NCBI GenBank assembly: GCA_003526065.1
Contig: DQBD01000245.1
Span: forward strand, 463 to 9,384
Direction: 5' to 3'
Source: Gammaproteobacteria bacterium
Lineage (GTDB): Bacteria > Pseudomonadota > Gammaproteobacteria > Immundisolibacterales > Immundisolibacteraceae
DNA: 8,922 nt
The notes below the pieces were generated by a model. The model had not been told where the DNA came from. It saw nothing but the letters and a program-made list of their open reading frames with translations, and did not search any database. How positions within the stretch are numbered: the first letter of the stretch is position 1; each line of letters starts with the position of its first letter. Of this stretch, positions 1 through 6,308 are shown in pieces. Both the position numbers and the translations under genes were made by a program.

Positions 1-2
1 GG

Positions 3-1691
3 AGGCTGGCGGCGGCGGTGCTTTTGATGCCCGCCGCCGCCTTTGCCTTGGACGGGCAGGTACTCGACGCCTCCGGCCAGCCCGTGGCGCAGGCCATGAT
101 CAAGCTGGCGCCACCGCAGCTGGCGGTCGGCGACTCCACCTACACCGTGTTCACCACCCCCGATGGGCGCTTCGCCTTTCCGGCGCAGGCGGCGGGAACA
201 CGACTGACCGTGCGCAAGCTCGGCTTCGAGACCGTCACGGTTCCGGCCGGCGACAGCGCCCAGATTCGCCTGACCACCGCCGACAACCTGGCTGACCAGG
301 TGCCGCCTTCGGGCTGGCTGCCACGCACCGGCGCCGACGACCTGGCGCGTGCCAACACGGTGCTGCAATGCACCGGCTGCCATCAGTTGCCGTCGGAAAA
401 GATGCAGCACTACTCGCGCATGCTGGACGGCAAGAGCGAGGCCGAGAAGCAGGTGGCCTGGAAGGCCATGATCGACTACATGCGCGTGAAGTTCGTGCAG
501 ATCGGGCCCGACCAGACCCTGTACGACCCGACGCGCATGGACTTCAAGAACGTGCTCGACCCGGCCGCCGGCTTTTTCGATGCGCACGACGAGGCGCAGA
601 TCTCGGCCTTTCTGGCCAAACACCTGCCCACGCGCTTCGACCAACTGACGCAGTTCGACTACGGCGCGCCGCTCGGCGTGACGGCACACACCCTGATGCG
701 GGAAATCCAGCTGCCACAGGATTCCTTCGTCCGCGAGGTCGGCCTCACGCCCGAGTCACCGTACCTGTGGGGCGCCGACCTGCAGCACAACCGGCTGCTG
801 CGGGTCGATCCGCGAACCGGCGAACACAAGCCCTACCCGGTGCCCTACGACGGGCCCACCGGGCCGCACACCATCGTCGACACGCCGGACGGCGACTTCT
901 GGATCACCATGCTGGAGCAGGGCGTGGTCGGCCGCTTCGATCCCAGAACCGAAAAGTGGCAGCTGTTCGACAAGTTCGGCACCTACGAGATGGCGCACGA
1001 CGTCGCCTACAACTACCAGTTCTACGCCACGCCGGACACCCAAGGGCGCTACTGGTTCACGCTGATCGGCAGCAACCGCATGGCGCGCCTGGACCCGCGG
1101 ACCGGCGAGGCGGTGATGGTCGACACGCCGCGGCGCGACGACCAGTCGGCCCTGCACGCCGCGCTCTACGGCGCCGTGATCACGCGTGACGGCAAGCGCG
1201 TGTGGTTCTCGCAGCTGTCCGGCGGCGTCGGCGCCGTCAACACGGAAACCGGCAAGGTCGATGTCTACCTGCCGCTGGCGCAGGGCGCCGGCCCGCGGCG
1301 CATGGCGCTGGATGACCAGGACGTGCTGTACGTGCCGCTGTTCGGCACCGGCGAACTGCTGATCTATGACAGCACGTCCGACACCGAACTGGCACGGGTG
1401 ATGATGCCCGACCCCAACAATGCGGCCTACAGCGCGGTGTGGGATCCGTGGCGCCGGGTGATCTGGATCGGCACCAGCAACGCGGACGTGATCTACCGCT
1501 TCGACCCGGACGACCGCAGCTTCGCCGTGTATCCGCTGCCCAGCGACATGGGCTACCTGCGCATGATCACGTTCGACCGGCGCAACGGCAACCTGTGGAC
1601 GGCCTACTCCAACATCCCCACCGGCGCCGGCCCGAGCCGCTTTCTGATGATCGACCCCGGCGACCGGATCAACGTCGGCCAGGCGCCCTGA
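3..1691 (+). CDS. Exported cytochrome c / Vgb-like beta-propeller fusion protein with N-terminal carboxypeptidase-regulatory-like domain (5' partial)
   Basis: The frame is open to the left edge. A GTG at 18 could be a start, and GGAGG sits at 1-5, but the spacing is 12 nt. Starting there would leave only a stub of the signal peptide, whose hydrophobic stretch RLAAAVLLMPAAAFA already begins at base 3. The true start is therefore probably outside the window. Residues below are numbered from 18. After a likely cleavage at AFA, residues 11-80 look like a carboxypeptidase-regulatory-like beta-sandwich (GQVLDASGQPV, then TTPDGRFAF). Residues 118-122 are CTGCH, a haem-c attachment site (bases 369-383), followed by a helical stretch to about 210 ending in SAFLAKHLP, as in small cytochromes c. 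From about 245 to the end are roughly seven propeller blades with recurring motifs such as RVDPRTGE, RFDPRTEKW, RLDPRTGE and YRFDPDDRS, resembling the Vgb (streptogramin lyase-like) family. Inference: a periplasmic redox or sensing protein. The substrate is unknown and lyase activity should not be assumed from the fold. Confidence 0.82.
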   Translation, partial: RLAAAVLLMPAAAFALDGQVLDASGQPVAQAMIKLAPPQLAVGDSTYTVFTTPDGRFAFPAQAAGTRLTVRKLGFETVTVPAGDSAQIRLTTADNLADQVPPSGWLPRTGADDLARANTVLQCTGCHQLPSEKMQHYSRMLDGKSEAEKQVAWKAMIDYMRVKFVQIGPDQTLYDPTRMDFKNVLDPAAGFFDAHDEAQISAFLAKHLPTRFDQLTQFDYGAPLGVTAHTLMREIQLPQDSFVREVGLTPESPYLWGADLQHNRLLRVDPRTGEHKPYPVPYDGPTGPHTIVDTPDGDFWITMLEQGVVGRFDPRTEKWQLFDKFGTYEMAHDVAYNYQFYATPDTQGRYWFTLIGSNRMARLDPRTGEAVMVDTPRRDDQSALHAALYGAVITRDGKRVWFSQLSGGVGAVNTETGKVDVYLPLAQGAGPRRMALDDQDVLYVPLFGTGELLIYDSTSDTELARVMMPDPNNAAYSAVWDPWRRVIWIGTSNADVIYRFDPDDRSFAVYPLPSDMGYLRMITFDRRNGNLWTAYSNIPTGAGPSRFLMIDPGDRINVGQAP

Positions 1692-1736
1692 CGCGACGAC
1701 CCACGGCGATCGCGCAGTCCCCAAGACGACGGACCC

Positions 1737-1774
1737 GGCGCCGGCGCGGCACACTAGTGCGGCGCGCCGGCGCC
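1737..1774 (+). terminator. GC-rich hairpin after the propeller gene, possible terminator
   Basis: The left arm at 1737-1752 (GGCGCCGGCGCGGCAC) pairs with the right arm at 1757-1774 (GTGCGGCGCGCCGGCGCC). This gives 16 base pairs around a four-base ACTA loop, with one two-base bulge (GG at 1761-1762). The hairpin lies 45 nt after the stop of the upstream gene and 49 nt before the next start. No T-tract follows, so it is not a classical rho-independent terminator. It could end transcription weakly, block 3' exonuclease, or separate the two genes. Confidence 0.45.
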
Positions 1775-1823
1775 GCAACGCGGCCTGCGTGACCCGTCGC
1801 CGTCATCCCGAGGTGTATCGCCA

Positions 1824-2663
1824 ATGTTCGCTCGCATTCCATGGCTGGTTCTGCTGACCACCCTGCTGCTGCCCGGCCTCCCGGCGTCAGCCGCCGATTT
1901 CCTGCCCGGCAAGTCGTCCACCGTCGGCCTGGCCGAAAAGAGCAAGCTGCGCACCGAGCGCATCGAGTACCACGACGGCGATCAGCTGCTGGAAGGCTAC
2001 CTGGCCTGGGACACGTCGCGGCTCGGCCGCCGGCCGGGCGTGCTGGTGGTGCACGAATGGACCGGCATCAACGACCACACCCGCGCCCAGACCGAAAAGC
2101 TGGCGAAGCTCGGCTACGTCGCCCTGGCGGTGGACGTGTACGGCAAGGGCGTGCGGCCCAAGACACCGGAGGCCGCCAGCGCCGAGGCCGCCAAGTACAA
2201 GCAGGACCGCGCCCTGTTCCGTTCGCGCCTGCTGGCCGGCCACCGCACCCTGCTCGACCAGTCGGCGGTGGACCCGCAGCGCACGGCGGCCGTCGGTTAC
2301 TGCTTCGGCGGCACCGGCGTGCTGGAACTGGCACGCAGCGGTGCCGATCTCGACGGTGTGGTCAGCGTGCACGGCGGCCTCGACAGCCCGACGCCCAGCG
2401 ACGGCCAGAACATCAAGGCCAGGGTGTTGCTCCTGCACGGTGCCGCGGACCCGTTCGTCAAGCCGGCCGACATCGAGGCCCTGCTGGCCGAGCTGCGCGG
2501 TGCCGACGTCGACTGGCAGATGGTCAGCTACGGCGGCGCCGTACACGCCTTCACCAACCCGGCCGCCGGCGATGACCCATCCACCGGCGCCGCCTACGAT
2601 GCCCGCGCCGACCGGCGCTCCTGGGCAGCCATGCGTCAGTTCCTGGACGAGGTATTGCACTAG
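1824..2663 (+). CDS. Exported dienelactone hydrolase family protein
   Basis: This 279-residue alpha/beta hydrolase belongs to the dienelactone hydrolase (DLH) family. Residues 1-23 form a signal peptide (Arg4, a hydrophobic run, cleavage after PASA), so the mature enzyme should be periplasmic or secreted. The catalytic triad can be read directly: nucleophile Cys160 in GYCFGG, Asp209 in GAADPF and His241 in AVHAFTNP. Glu78 in VVHEWTG matches the glutamate that activates the cysteine in classical DLH. The ATG at 1824 is supported by GAGGT nine bases upstream and by the complete signal peptide. In the classical pathway DLH opens dienelactone to maleylacetate in the cytoplasm. Exported relatives are common and mostly uncharacterised, so the substrate here is unknown. 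The neighbouring aromatic operon is on the opposite strand, more than 2 kb away, so shared regulation is not shown. Confidence 0.88.
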   Translation: MFARIPWLVLLTTLLLPGLPASAADFLPGKSSTVGLAEKSKLRTERIEYHDGDQLLEGYLAWDTSRLGRRPGVLVVHEWTGINDHTRAQTEKLAKLGYVALAVDVYGKGVRPKTPEAASAEAAKYKQDRALFRSRLLAGHRTLLDQSAVDPQRTAAVGYCFGGTGVLELARSGADLDGVVSVHGGLDSPTPSDGQNIKARVLLLHGAADPFVKPADIEALLAELRGADVDWQMVSYGGAVHAFTNPAAGDDPSTGAAYDARADRRSWAAMRQFLDEVLH

Positions 2664-2756
2664 CGCGCCGGCAACCGGCCCTGTCCACGGCAGGTCGCCG
2701 TCACCCGGCGGCGACACCGAGCGCCGGCTTTGCGGGCACGCCACGTCTGTCATTCA

Positions 2757-2795
2757 ATGAACACCGCCATGCCTGATCACGCCAGTCACTCATGA
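2757..2795 (+). other. 12-codon upstream ORF ending in an ATGA overlap with selO
   Basis: An ATG at 2757 opens a 12-codon frame (MNTAMPDHASHS) whose TGA at 2793-2795 overlaps the selO ATG at 2792. A second in-frame ATG lies at 2769. selO itself has no visible Shine-Dalgarno sequence, so stop-start coupling from this mini-ORF is conceivable. The mini-ORF has no clear ribosome binding site either, and a frame this short can arise by chance. Confidence 0.2.
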
Positions 2796-4255
2796 CCGGA
2801 CTCGAACACCGTCTACTGGCCGGCGCCTATGCGCGCCTGCCGACCGACTTCTACGCGCCGCAGGTACCGACCCCGCTGCCACAGCCGTATCTGATCGCCT
2901 TCAACCCGGACCTGGGCGAGCAGCTCGGCTTGCCCGCTGCGCCCGGGCCACGGGATATCGACACGCTGTGCGGCAACCATGTGCCCGCCCGGGTGAGGCC
3001 GCTGGCCGCGGTGTACGCGGGCCACCAGTTCGGCGTCTACGTGCCGCAACTGGGTGACGGGCGGGCGTTGCTGCTGGGCGACATCATCGACGCCGACGGC
3101 AACCGGCACGAACTGCAGCTCAAGGGCGCCGGGCGCACGCCGTTCTCGCGCGGGGCCGACGGGCGGGCCGTGCTGCGCTCGACCATCCGCGAGTATCTGG
3201 CCAGCGAGGCCTTGCACGGCCTGGGCATTCCGAGCACCCGCGCGCTGGCCATCGTCGGCAGCGACCAGCCGGTCTACCGCGAGCGGATCGAGACCGCCGC
3301 CGTTCTGGCGCGCCTGGCGCCCAGCCACGTGCGCTTCGGCTCGTTCGAGTATTTCCACTACCAGGGCCGGGATGCGCAGGTACGCGCATTGGCGGACTTC
3401 GTGATCGACGGTCACTTCCCGGCATTCACCGGCCACCAGGACCGCCACGCCCGACTGCTCGATGCGGTGGTGGAGCGCACCGCCCACCTGGTGGCCGCCT
3501 GGCAGGCACAGGGCTTCGTGCACGGCGTGATGAACACCGACAACATGTCCATTCTCGGCCTCACGCTCGATTACGGCCCGTACGGCTTTCTGGACCACTT
3601 CGAGGCGGTGCGCGTGTTCAACCACACGGACCGCCATGGCCGCTACGCCTATGCCAACCAGGGCCGCATTGCGCTATGGAACCTGCACGCCCTGGCGCAG
3701 GCCCTGTCCAGCCTGATCGACGCGCCCCGACGCGAGGCCGCGCTGGAACGCTTCGAGCCGCTGTTCGTCGGCGCCTACGGCGCACTCATGCGCCGCAAGC
3801 TCGGCCTGCGCCAGCCACAGGCCGAGGACGCCGAACTGGTGGACAGCCTGCTGCACGCCCTGCAGGACGGCCGCGCCGACTACCCCGCCTTCCTGCGCCG
3901 CCTGGGCGCCTTCCGGCCGCACGATGCCGACACGCGCCGCCCCCTGCTGGCGCTCTCGCGCACGCCACAGGCCATCGACGCGTGGCTCGACGCGTACAGC
4001 GCGCGCCTGAGCCGTGAAACCGACAGCGCCGAGGCGCGTCAGGCGGACATGGACGCGGCCAACCCGCTTTACGTGCTGCGCACCCATCTGGCGGAACGGG
4101 CCATACGCCTGGCCACCGACCAGCAGCAATACGACGAAATCGAGCGTCTGCGCCAACTGCTGGCCCGGCCGTTCAGCCCACAGCCGGGTGCCGAGGCGTA
4201 TGCCGAACCACCGCCGGCCGATGCCGGCGACATCGTGCTGTCCTGCTCCTCGTGA
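2792..4255 (+). CDS. selO: Protein adenylyltransferase SelO (YdiU family pseudokinase)
   Basis: This 487-residue protein is full length for the SelO/YdiU family (E. coli YdiU is about 478). Family members have a kinase fold that binds ATP in an inverted orientation and transfer AMP to hydroxyl groups of target proteins; reported targets in bacteria belong to central metabolism and redox homeostasis. Residues matching the characterised active site are present: Lys111 (LQLKGAG), Glu134 (TIREYLAS), Arg174, Asp250 and Asn251 (HGVMNTDNMS), and Asp260 (LTLDYGP). The chain ends SCSS, with Cys485 where mammalian SelO has selenocysteine; it is encoded here by TGC, so no recoding is involved. The activation-loop cysteine of E. 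coli (FICNHSD) is replaced: residues 274-280 read RVFNHTD, with Phe276 at that site. An in-frame TGA at 2774 rules out an earlier start. The end is 10 nt from the convergent NTF2-like gene. Confidence 0.95.
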   Translation: MTGLEHRLLAGAYARLPTDFYAPQVPTPLPQPYLIAFNPDLGEQLGLPAAPGPRDIDTLCGNHVPARVRPLAAVYAGHQFGVYVPQLGDGRALLLGDIIDADGNRHELQLKGAGRTPFSRGADGRAVLRSTIREYLASEALHGLGIPSTRALAIVGSDQPVYRERIETAAVLARLAPSHVRFGSFEYFHYQGRDAQVRALADFVIDGHFPAFTGHQDRHARLLDAVVERTAHLVAAWQAQGFVHGVMNTDNMSILGLTLDYGPYGFLDHFEAVRVFNHTDRHGRYAYANQGRIALWNLHALAQALSSLIDAPRREAALERFEPLFVGAYGALMRRKLGLRQPQAEDAELVDSLLHALQDGRADYPAFLRRLGAFRPHDADTRRPLLALSRTPQAIDAWLDAYSARLSRETDSAEARQADMDAANPLYVLRTHLAERAIRLATDQQQYDEIERLRQLLARPFSPQPGAEAYAEPPPADAGDIVLSCSS

Positions 4256-4265
4256 CGCACCCGGC

Positions 4266-4712
4266 TCAGTGCCAGTTGATGCCGGCGTCCTCGGGCACCA
4301 CCTTCAGCGCCTTCATCAACGGCAGGAAATTGACCTCGTCCCATTCCTCGGCGTTCAGGCCGTCCTTGATGCGCATGATGTGGATGAAGCTCACCTCGAT
4401 CACCTGATTGGTGGGTGGCGCGCCGTTGAACTCGCCCACGTGCTGGAAGCTCAGCCGGCCGCGGCTGACCACCCGGTCGCGTTCGGCGATCTGGTCCTCG
4501 AACACGCGCTTGACGATGGGAAGCGAGGCCTGAATGCGCTTGTTGACCTCCATGTGCGTCTTCACGTTCAACGGTTCGCGTGCCATCGGCAAGTGAAACA
4601 GGTGCTCCGGATGCAGCAACGCCTCCATCTCGTCGAAGCGCTTGGCGTCCATGGCGGCGAAGAACCTGCGCACGAACTGCTTGTTCCATTCGAGCTGCTG
4701 CGGGTCGGACAT
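4266..4712 (-). CDS. NTF2-like / SnoaL-like family protein
   Basis: The product is a 148-residue single-domain protein of the NTF2 superfamily, most like the SnoaL/ester-cyclase group. It has an N-terminal helix (NKQFVRRFFAAMDAKRFDEM), a strand-rich core and the C-terminal pattern EEWDEVNFLPLMKALKVVP. In SnoaL-type cyclases an aspartate usually follows the tryptophan by four residues; here Trp124 is followed by Asn128, so the usual catalytic acid may be absent. The ATG at 4712 is chosen over a GTG five codons upstream because GGAGGAG sits six bases before it. The gene lies after the terminator of the catabolic operon on the same strand, so it probably has its own transcript. A role as an isomerase, hydrolase or small-molecule binder in aromatic breakdown is possible but is inferred only from position. 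Confidence 0.75.
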   Translation of the reverse strand: MSDPQQLEWNKQFVRRFFAAMDAKRFDEMEALLHPEHLFHLPMAREPLNVKTHMEVNKRIQASLPIVKRVFEDQIAERDRVVSRGRLSFQHVGEFNGAPPTNQVIEVSFIHIMRIKDGLNAEEWDEVNFLPLMKALKVVPEDAGINWH

Positions 4713-4718
4713 GGCGTA

Positions 4719-4725
4719 CTCCTCC
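4719..4725 (-). promoter_or_regulatory. Strong Shine-Dalgarno that fixes the NTF2-like gene start
   Basis: On the - strand the sequence reads GGAGGAG, six bases, ATG. This near-ideal spacing favours the ATG at 4712. It argues against the in-frame GTG at 4727, which would place the Shine-Dalgarno sequence inside the coding region. Confidence 0.75.
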
Positions 4726-4781
4726 ACGTATCGCGTTATGAAGGTGCGATCTTATCCCCGTGCCGACCGAGCGGCGGCCAC

Positions 4782-4822
4782 AAAAAAGGCCGCCGGCCGG
4801 TTTCCCGGCAGGCGGCCTTTTT
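4782..4822 (-). terminator. Rho-independent terminator of the meta-cleavage operon, symmetrical on both strands
   Basis: AAAAAGGCCGCC at 4783-4794 pairs perfectly with GGCGGCCTTTTT at 4811-4822. Inside, GCCGG (4796-4800) pairs with CCGGC (4805-4809) around a four-base TTTC loop. On the - strand the stem is followed by six Ts (complement of 4782-4787), and it starts 33 nt after the hydrolase stop codon. The + strand has a five-T tract (4818-4822), so it could also stop transcripts coming through from selO. It separates the operon from the NTF2-like gene. Confidence 0.9.
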
Positions 4823-4854
4823 GGCCGATCCGCGCCTGACGGCGCGGCCCAGAC

Positions 4855-5676
4855 TCAATCCTCGCCGAAGAAATCCAGCAGCAGCTTGTTGAAACGCGCG
4901 GCGTGTTCGATCTGCGTCCAGTGACCGCACTTGCCGAACAGGTGCAGCTGGCTGTTGGGGATCAGCTCGAACAGGCGCACCGAGTTGCTGAACGGCAGGA
5001 TGCGGTCCTCGCGCCCGTGGATGATCATCGCCGGCGACTGGATCTTGGCGATGTCCTCTTCGGCACTGGCCAGGGCGTCGATCCACTGCTGGCGCGGCGC
5101 CGGGAACATGCTGGCGTAGGCCTCCTGCACGCCCTCGCGCAGGCTCGCCTCGTAGCGCAGGCGGGCCAGGTCGTCGCTGACCAGTCCGCGGTCGTAGGCG
5201 AACAGGTCCAGCATCTTGCGCATGTTCTCGAACGACGGCGTGTAGCCCCAGGCGAAATCCAGCCCCTCGGTCAGCGGAAACTTCACGCCGGCGGCACCCA
5301 TCAGCACGATGCGGTTGACCCGCTCCGGGTTGCGGATGGTGGTGGCCAGGGTCAGCGCACCGCCGTAGGAATTGCCGACCAGGTTGACCTTCTCCAGCCC
5401 CAGGGCGTCGATGAAGTCGGTCAGGTGCTTGACCCAGCTGTCGAGGGTGTACTGCACGCCCTCGGGCCGCTCGGTGTAGCCGAAACCGAGCATGTCCGGC
5501 GCCAGCACGCGCACCTTCTGGGACAGCACCGGGAACGCCAGGCGCCAGTTCGAAAAGGCGCTCACGCCGGGGCCGGAGCCGTGGATCAGGACGGTCGGAT
5601 AGCCCTCGCCGACGTCGTGATAGTTGGTGTTGATGCCGCCGGCGTTGATCCACTTGCCGATTTCGGGATTACTCAT
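4855..5676 (-). CDS. dmpD: 2-hydroxymuconic semialdehyde hydrolase (meta-cleavage product hydrolase)
   Basis: This 273-residue cytoplasmic alpha/beta hydrolase cleaves the carbon-carbon bond of the ring-fission product. It gives 2-oxopent-4-enoate plus formate from 2-hydroxymuconic semialdehyde, or plus a longer acid from ketones made from substituted catechols. The catalytic triad is visible: Ser103 in GNSYGG, Asp224 in HGREDRILP and His252 in KCGHWTQIEH. The oxyanion-region motif HGSGPGVSAFSNWR is typical of the family. From memory, the sequence resembles XylF/DmpD closely along its whole length, including DMLGFGY, FAYDR and MFPAPRQ(Q/R)W. This suits it better to catechol and methylcatechol products than to biphenyl (BphD) products, though specificity cannot be settled by reading. 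The ATG at 5676 has only a weak GTGAG upstream. It is the last gene before the terminator and lies 42 nt after the ferritin-like gene. Confidence 0.9.
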   Translation of the reverse strand: MSNPEIGKWINAGGINTNYHDVGEGYPTVLIHGSGPGVSAFSNWRLAFPVLSQKVRVLAPDMLGFGYTERPEGVQYTLDSWVKHLTDFIDALGLEKVNLVGNSYGGALTLATTIRNPERVNRIVLMGAAGVKFPLTEGLDFAWGYTPSFENMRKMLDLFAYDRGLVSDDLARLRYEASLREGVQEAYASMFPAPRQQWIDALASAEEDIAKIQSPAMIIHGREDRILPFSNSVRLFELIPNSQLHLFGKCGHWTQIEHAARFNKLLLDFFGED

Positions 5677-5718
5677 CTTTGGGTCTCACTGAAAAGTTGA
5701 CGAAGCACGAGCGCGGCA

Positions 5719-6267
5719 CTAACCGAGCTCTTCGAGCAAACCGACCAGGTCGTCGGCATGCTCTTCCTCCATGGCCAGGATGCCTTCCAGCATGCGCCGG
5801 GTAGTGGAATCGTCGTTGCCAAGGTAGGCAATCATCTCGCGGTAGCTGTCGATGGCGATGCGCTCGGCCACCAGGTCCTCGCGAATCATGTCCACCAGCG
5901 ACTCACCGGGCACGTACTCGGCATGGCTGCGCGTGAGCATGCCGTCGGGCGACAGGTTGGGCTCGCCACCGAGCTGCACGATGCGCTGCGCGATGTCGTC
6001 GGCGTGCACCTGCTCCTCGTTGGCGTGCTGCAGGAATTCCTGCGCCACGCCCTGGGCGTTGATGCCGGTGGCCATGAAGAAGTGGCGCTTGTAGCGCAGC
6101 ACGCAGACGATCTCGGTGGCCAGCGCCTCGTTGAGCAGCCGGATCACGGTGTCACGATCGGCCCGGTAGCCGGCCGTGACGGCGCCGCGCTCGATGTGCT
6201 CACGTGCCCGCTTGCGCAGGGTCTTGATGTCGGTGAGAAACGGCTTTTCCGCTTTTTTCTTTGGCAC
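5719..6267 (-). CDS. Ferritin-like di-iron protein (bacterioferritin-related)
   Basis: This 182-residue protein has a basic N-terminal extension of about 38 residues, then a four-helix ferritin-like bundle aligning with bacterioferritin. All six expected di-iron ligands are present: Glu52, Glu85 and His88 (EEQVHAD), Glu135 (DLVAERIAID), and Glu167 and His170 (MEEEHADDL). Gln86 stands where bacterioferritin has its haem-binding methionine (next to the ExxH glutamate), so haem binding in the usual way is unlikely. Family members bind and oxidise Fe(II), and many store it in cages. The start is a GTG with GGAG eight bases upstream. The gene lies 41 nt after the tautomerase stop and 42 nt before the hydrolase start, so it is inside the operon. 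Inference: iron supply or protection for an Fe(II)-dependent extradiol dioxygenase. A general Dps-like or storage role is also possible. Confidence 0.85.
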   Translation of the reverse strand: MPKKKAEKPFLTDIKTLRKRAREHIERGAVTAGYRADRDTVIRLLNEALATEIVCVLRYKRHFFMATGINAQGVAQEFLQHANEEQVHADDIAQRIVQLGGEPNLSPDGMLTRSHAEYVPGESLVDMIREDLVAERIAIDSYREMIAYLGNDDSTTRRMLEGILAMEEEHADDLVGLLEELG

Positions 6268-6275
6268 GGCTCACG

Positions 6276-6279
6276 CTCC
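6276..6279 (-). promoter_or_regulatory. Shine-Dalgarno supporting the GTG start of the ferritin-like gene
   Basis: On the - strand GGAG is followed by eight bases and GTG (6267-6265). No competing in-frame ATG with a better site is visible, and the family's usual N-terminus (KPFLTDIKTLRKRA) begins eight codons later. Confidence 0.55.
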
Positions 6280-6308
6280 AGACAGGGGGAAACGATCGGT
6301 GCCGCCGC

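Noticed and set aside
18..20. GTG at 18 as the real start of the propeller fusion, using GGAGG at 1-5
   Set aside because: Spacing is 12 nt and the resulting leader would lack the basic N-region and half of the hydrophobic core, while the frame stays open with fitting residues to the window edge.
756..1778. Long - strand open frame (340 codons) opposite the propeller
   Set aside because: Shadow frame rich in V, G, R and H, with no family signal; the + strand protein has clear repeats and motifs.
2694..2715. Seven-base inverted repeat GTCGCCG / CGGCGAC after the dienelactone hydrolase gene
   Set aside because: Short GC-rich stem, eight-base loop and no T-tract; not distinguishable from chance in DNA of this composition.
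2730..2758. Possible selO promoter: TTGCGG, 17 bases, TTCAAT
   Set aside because: Only three and four matches to the two consensus boxes; such matches are expected by chance, and it overlaps the mini-ORF start.
4726..4781. Promoter for the NTF2-like gene (TAAGAT on the - strand near 4750)
   Set aside because: No acceptable -35 box at a normal distance; a promoter is likely in this gap but cannot be placed.
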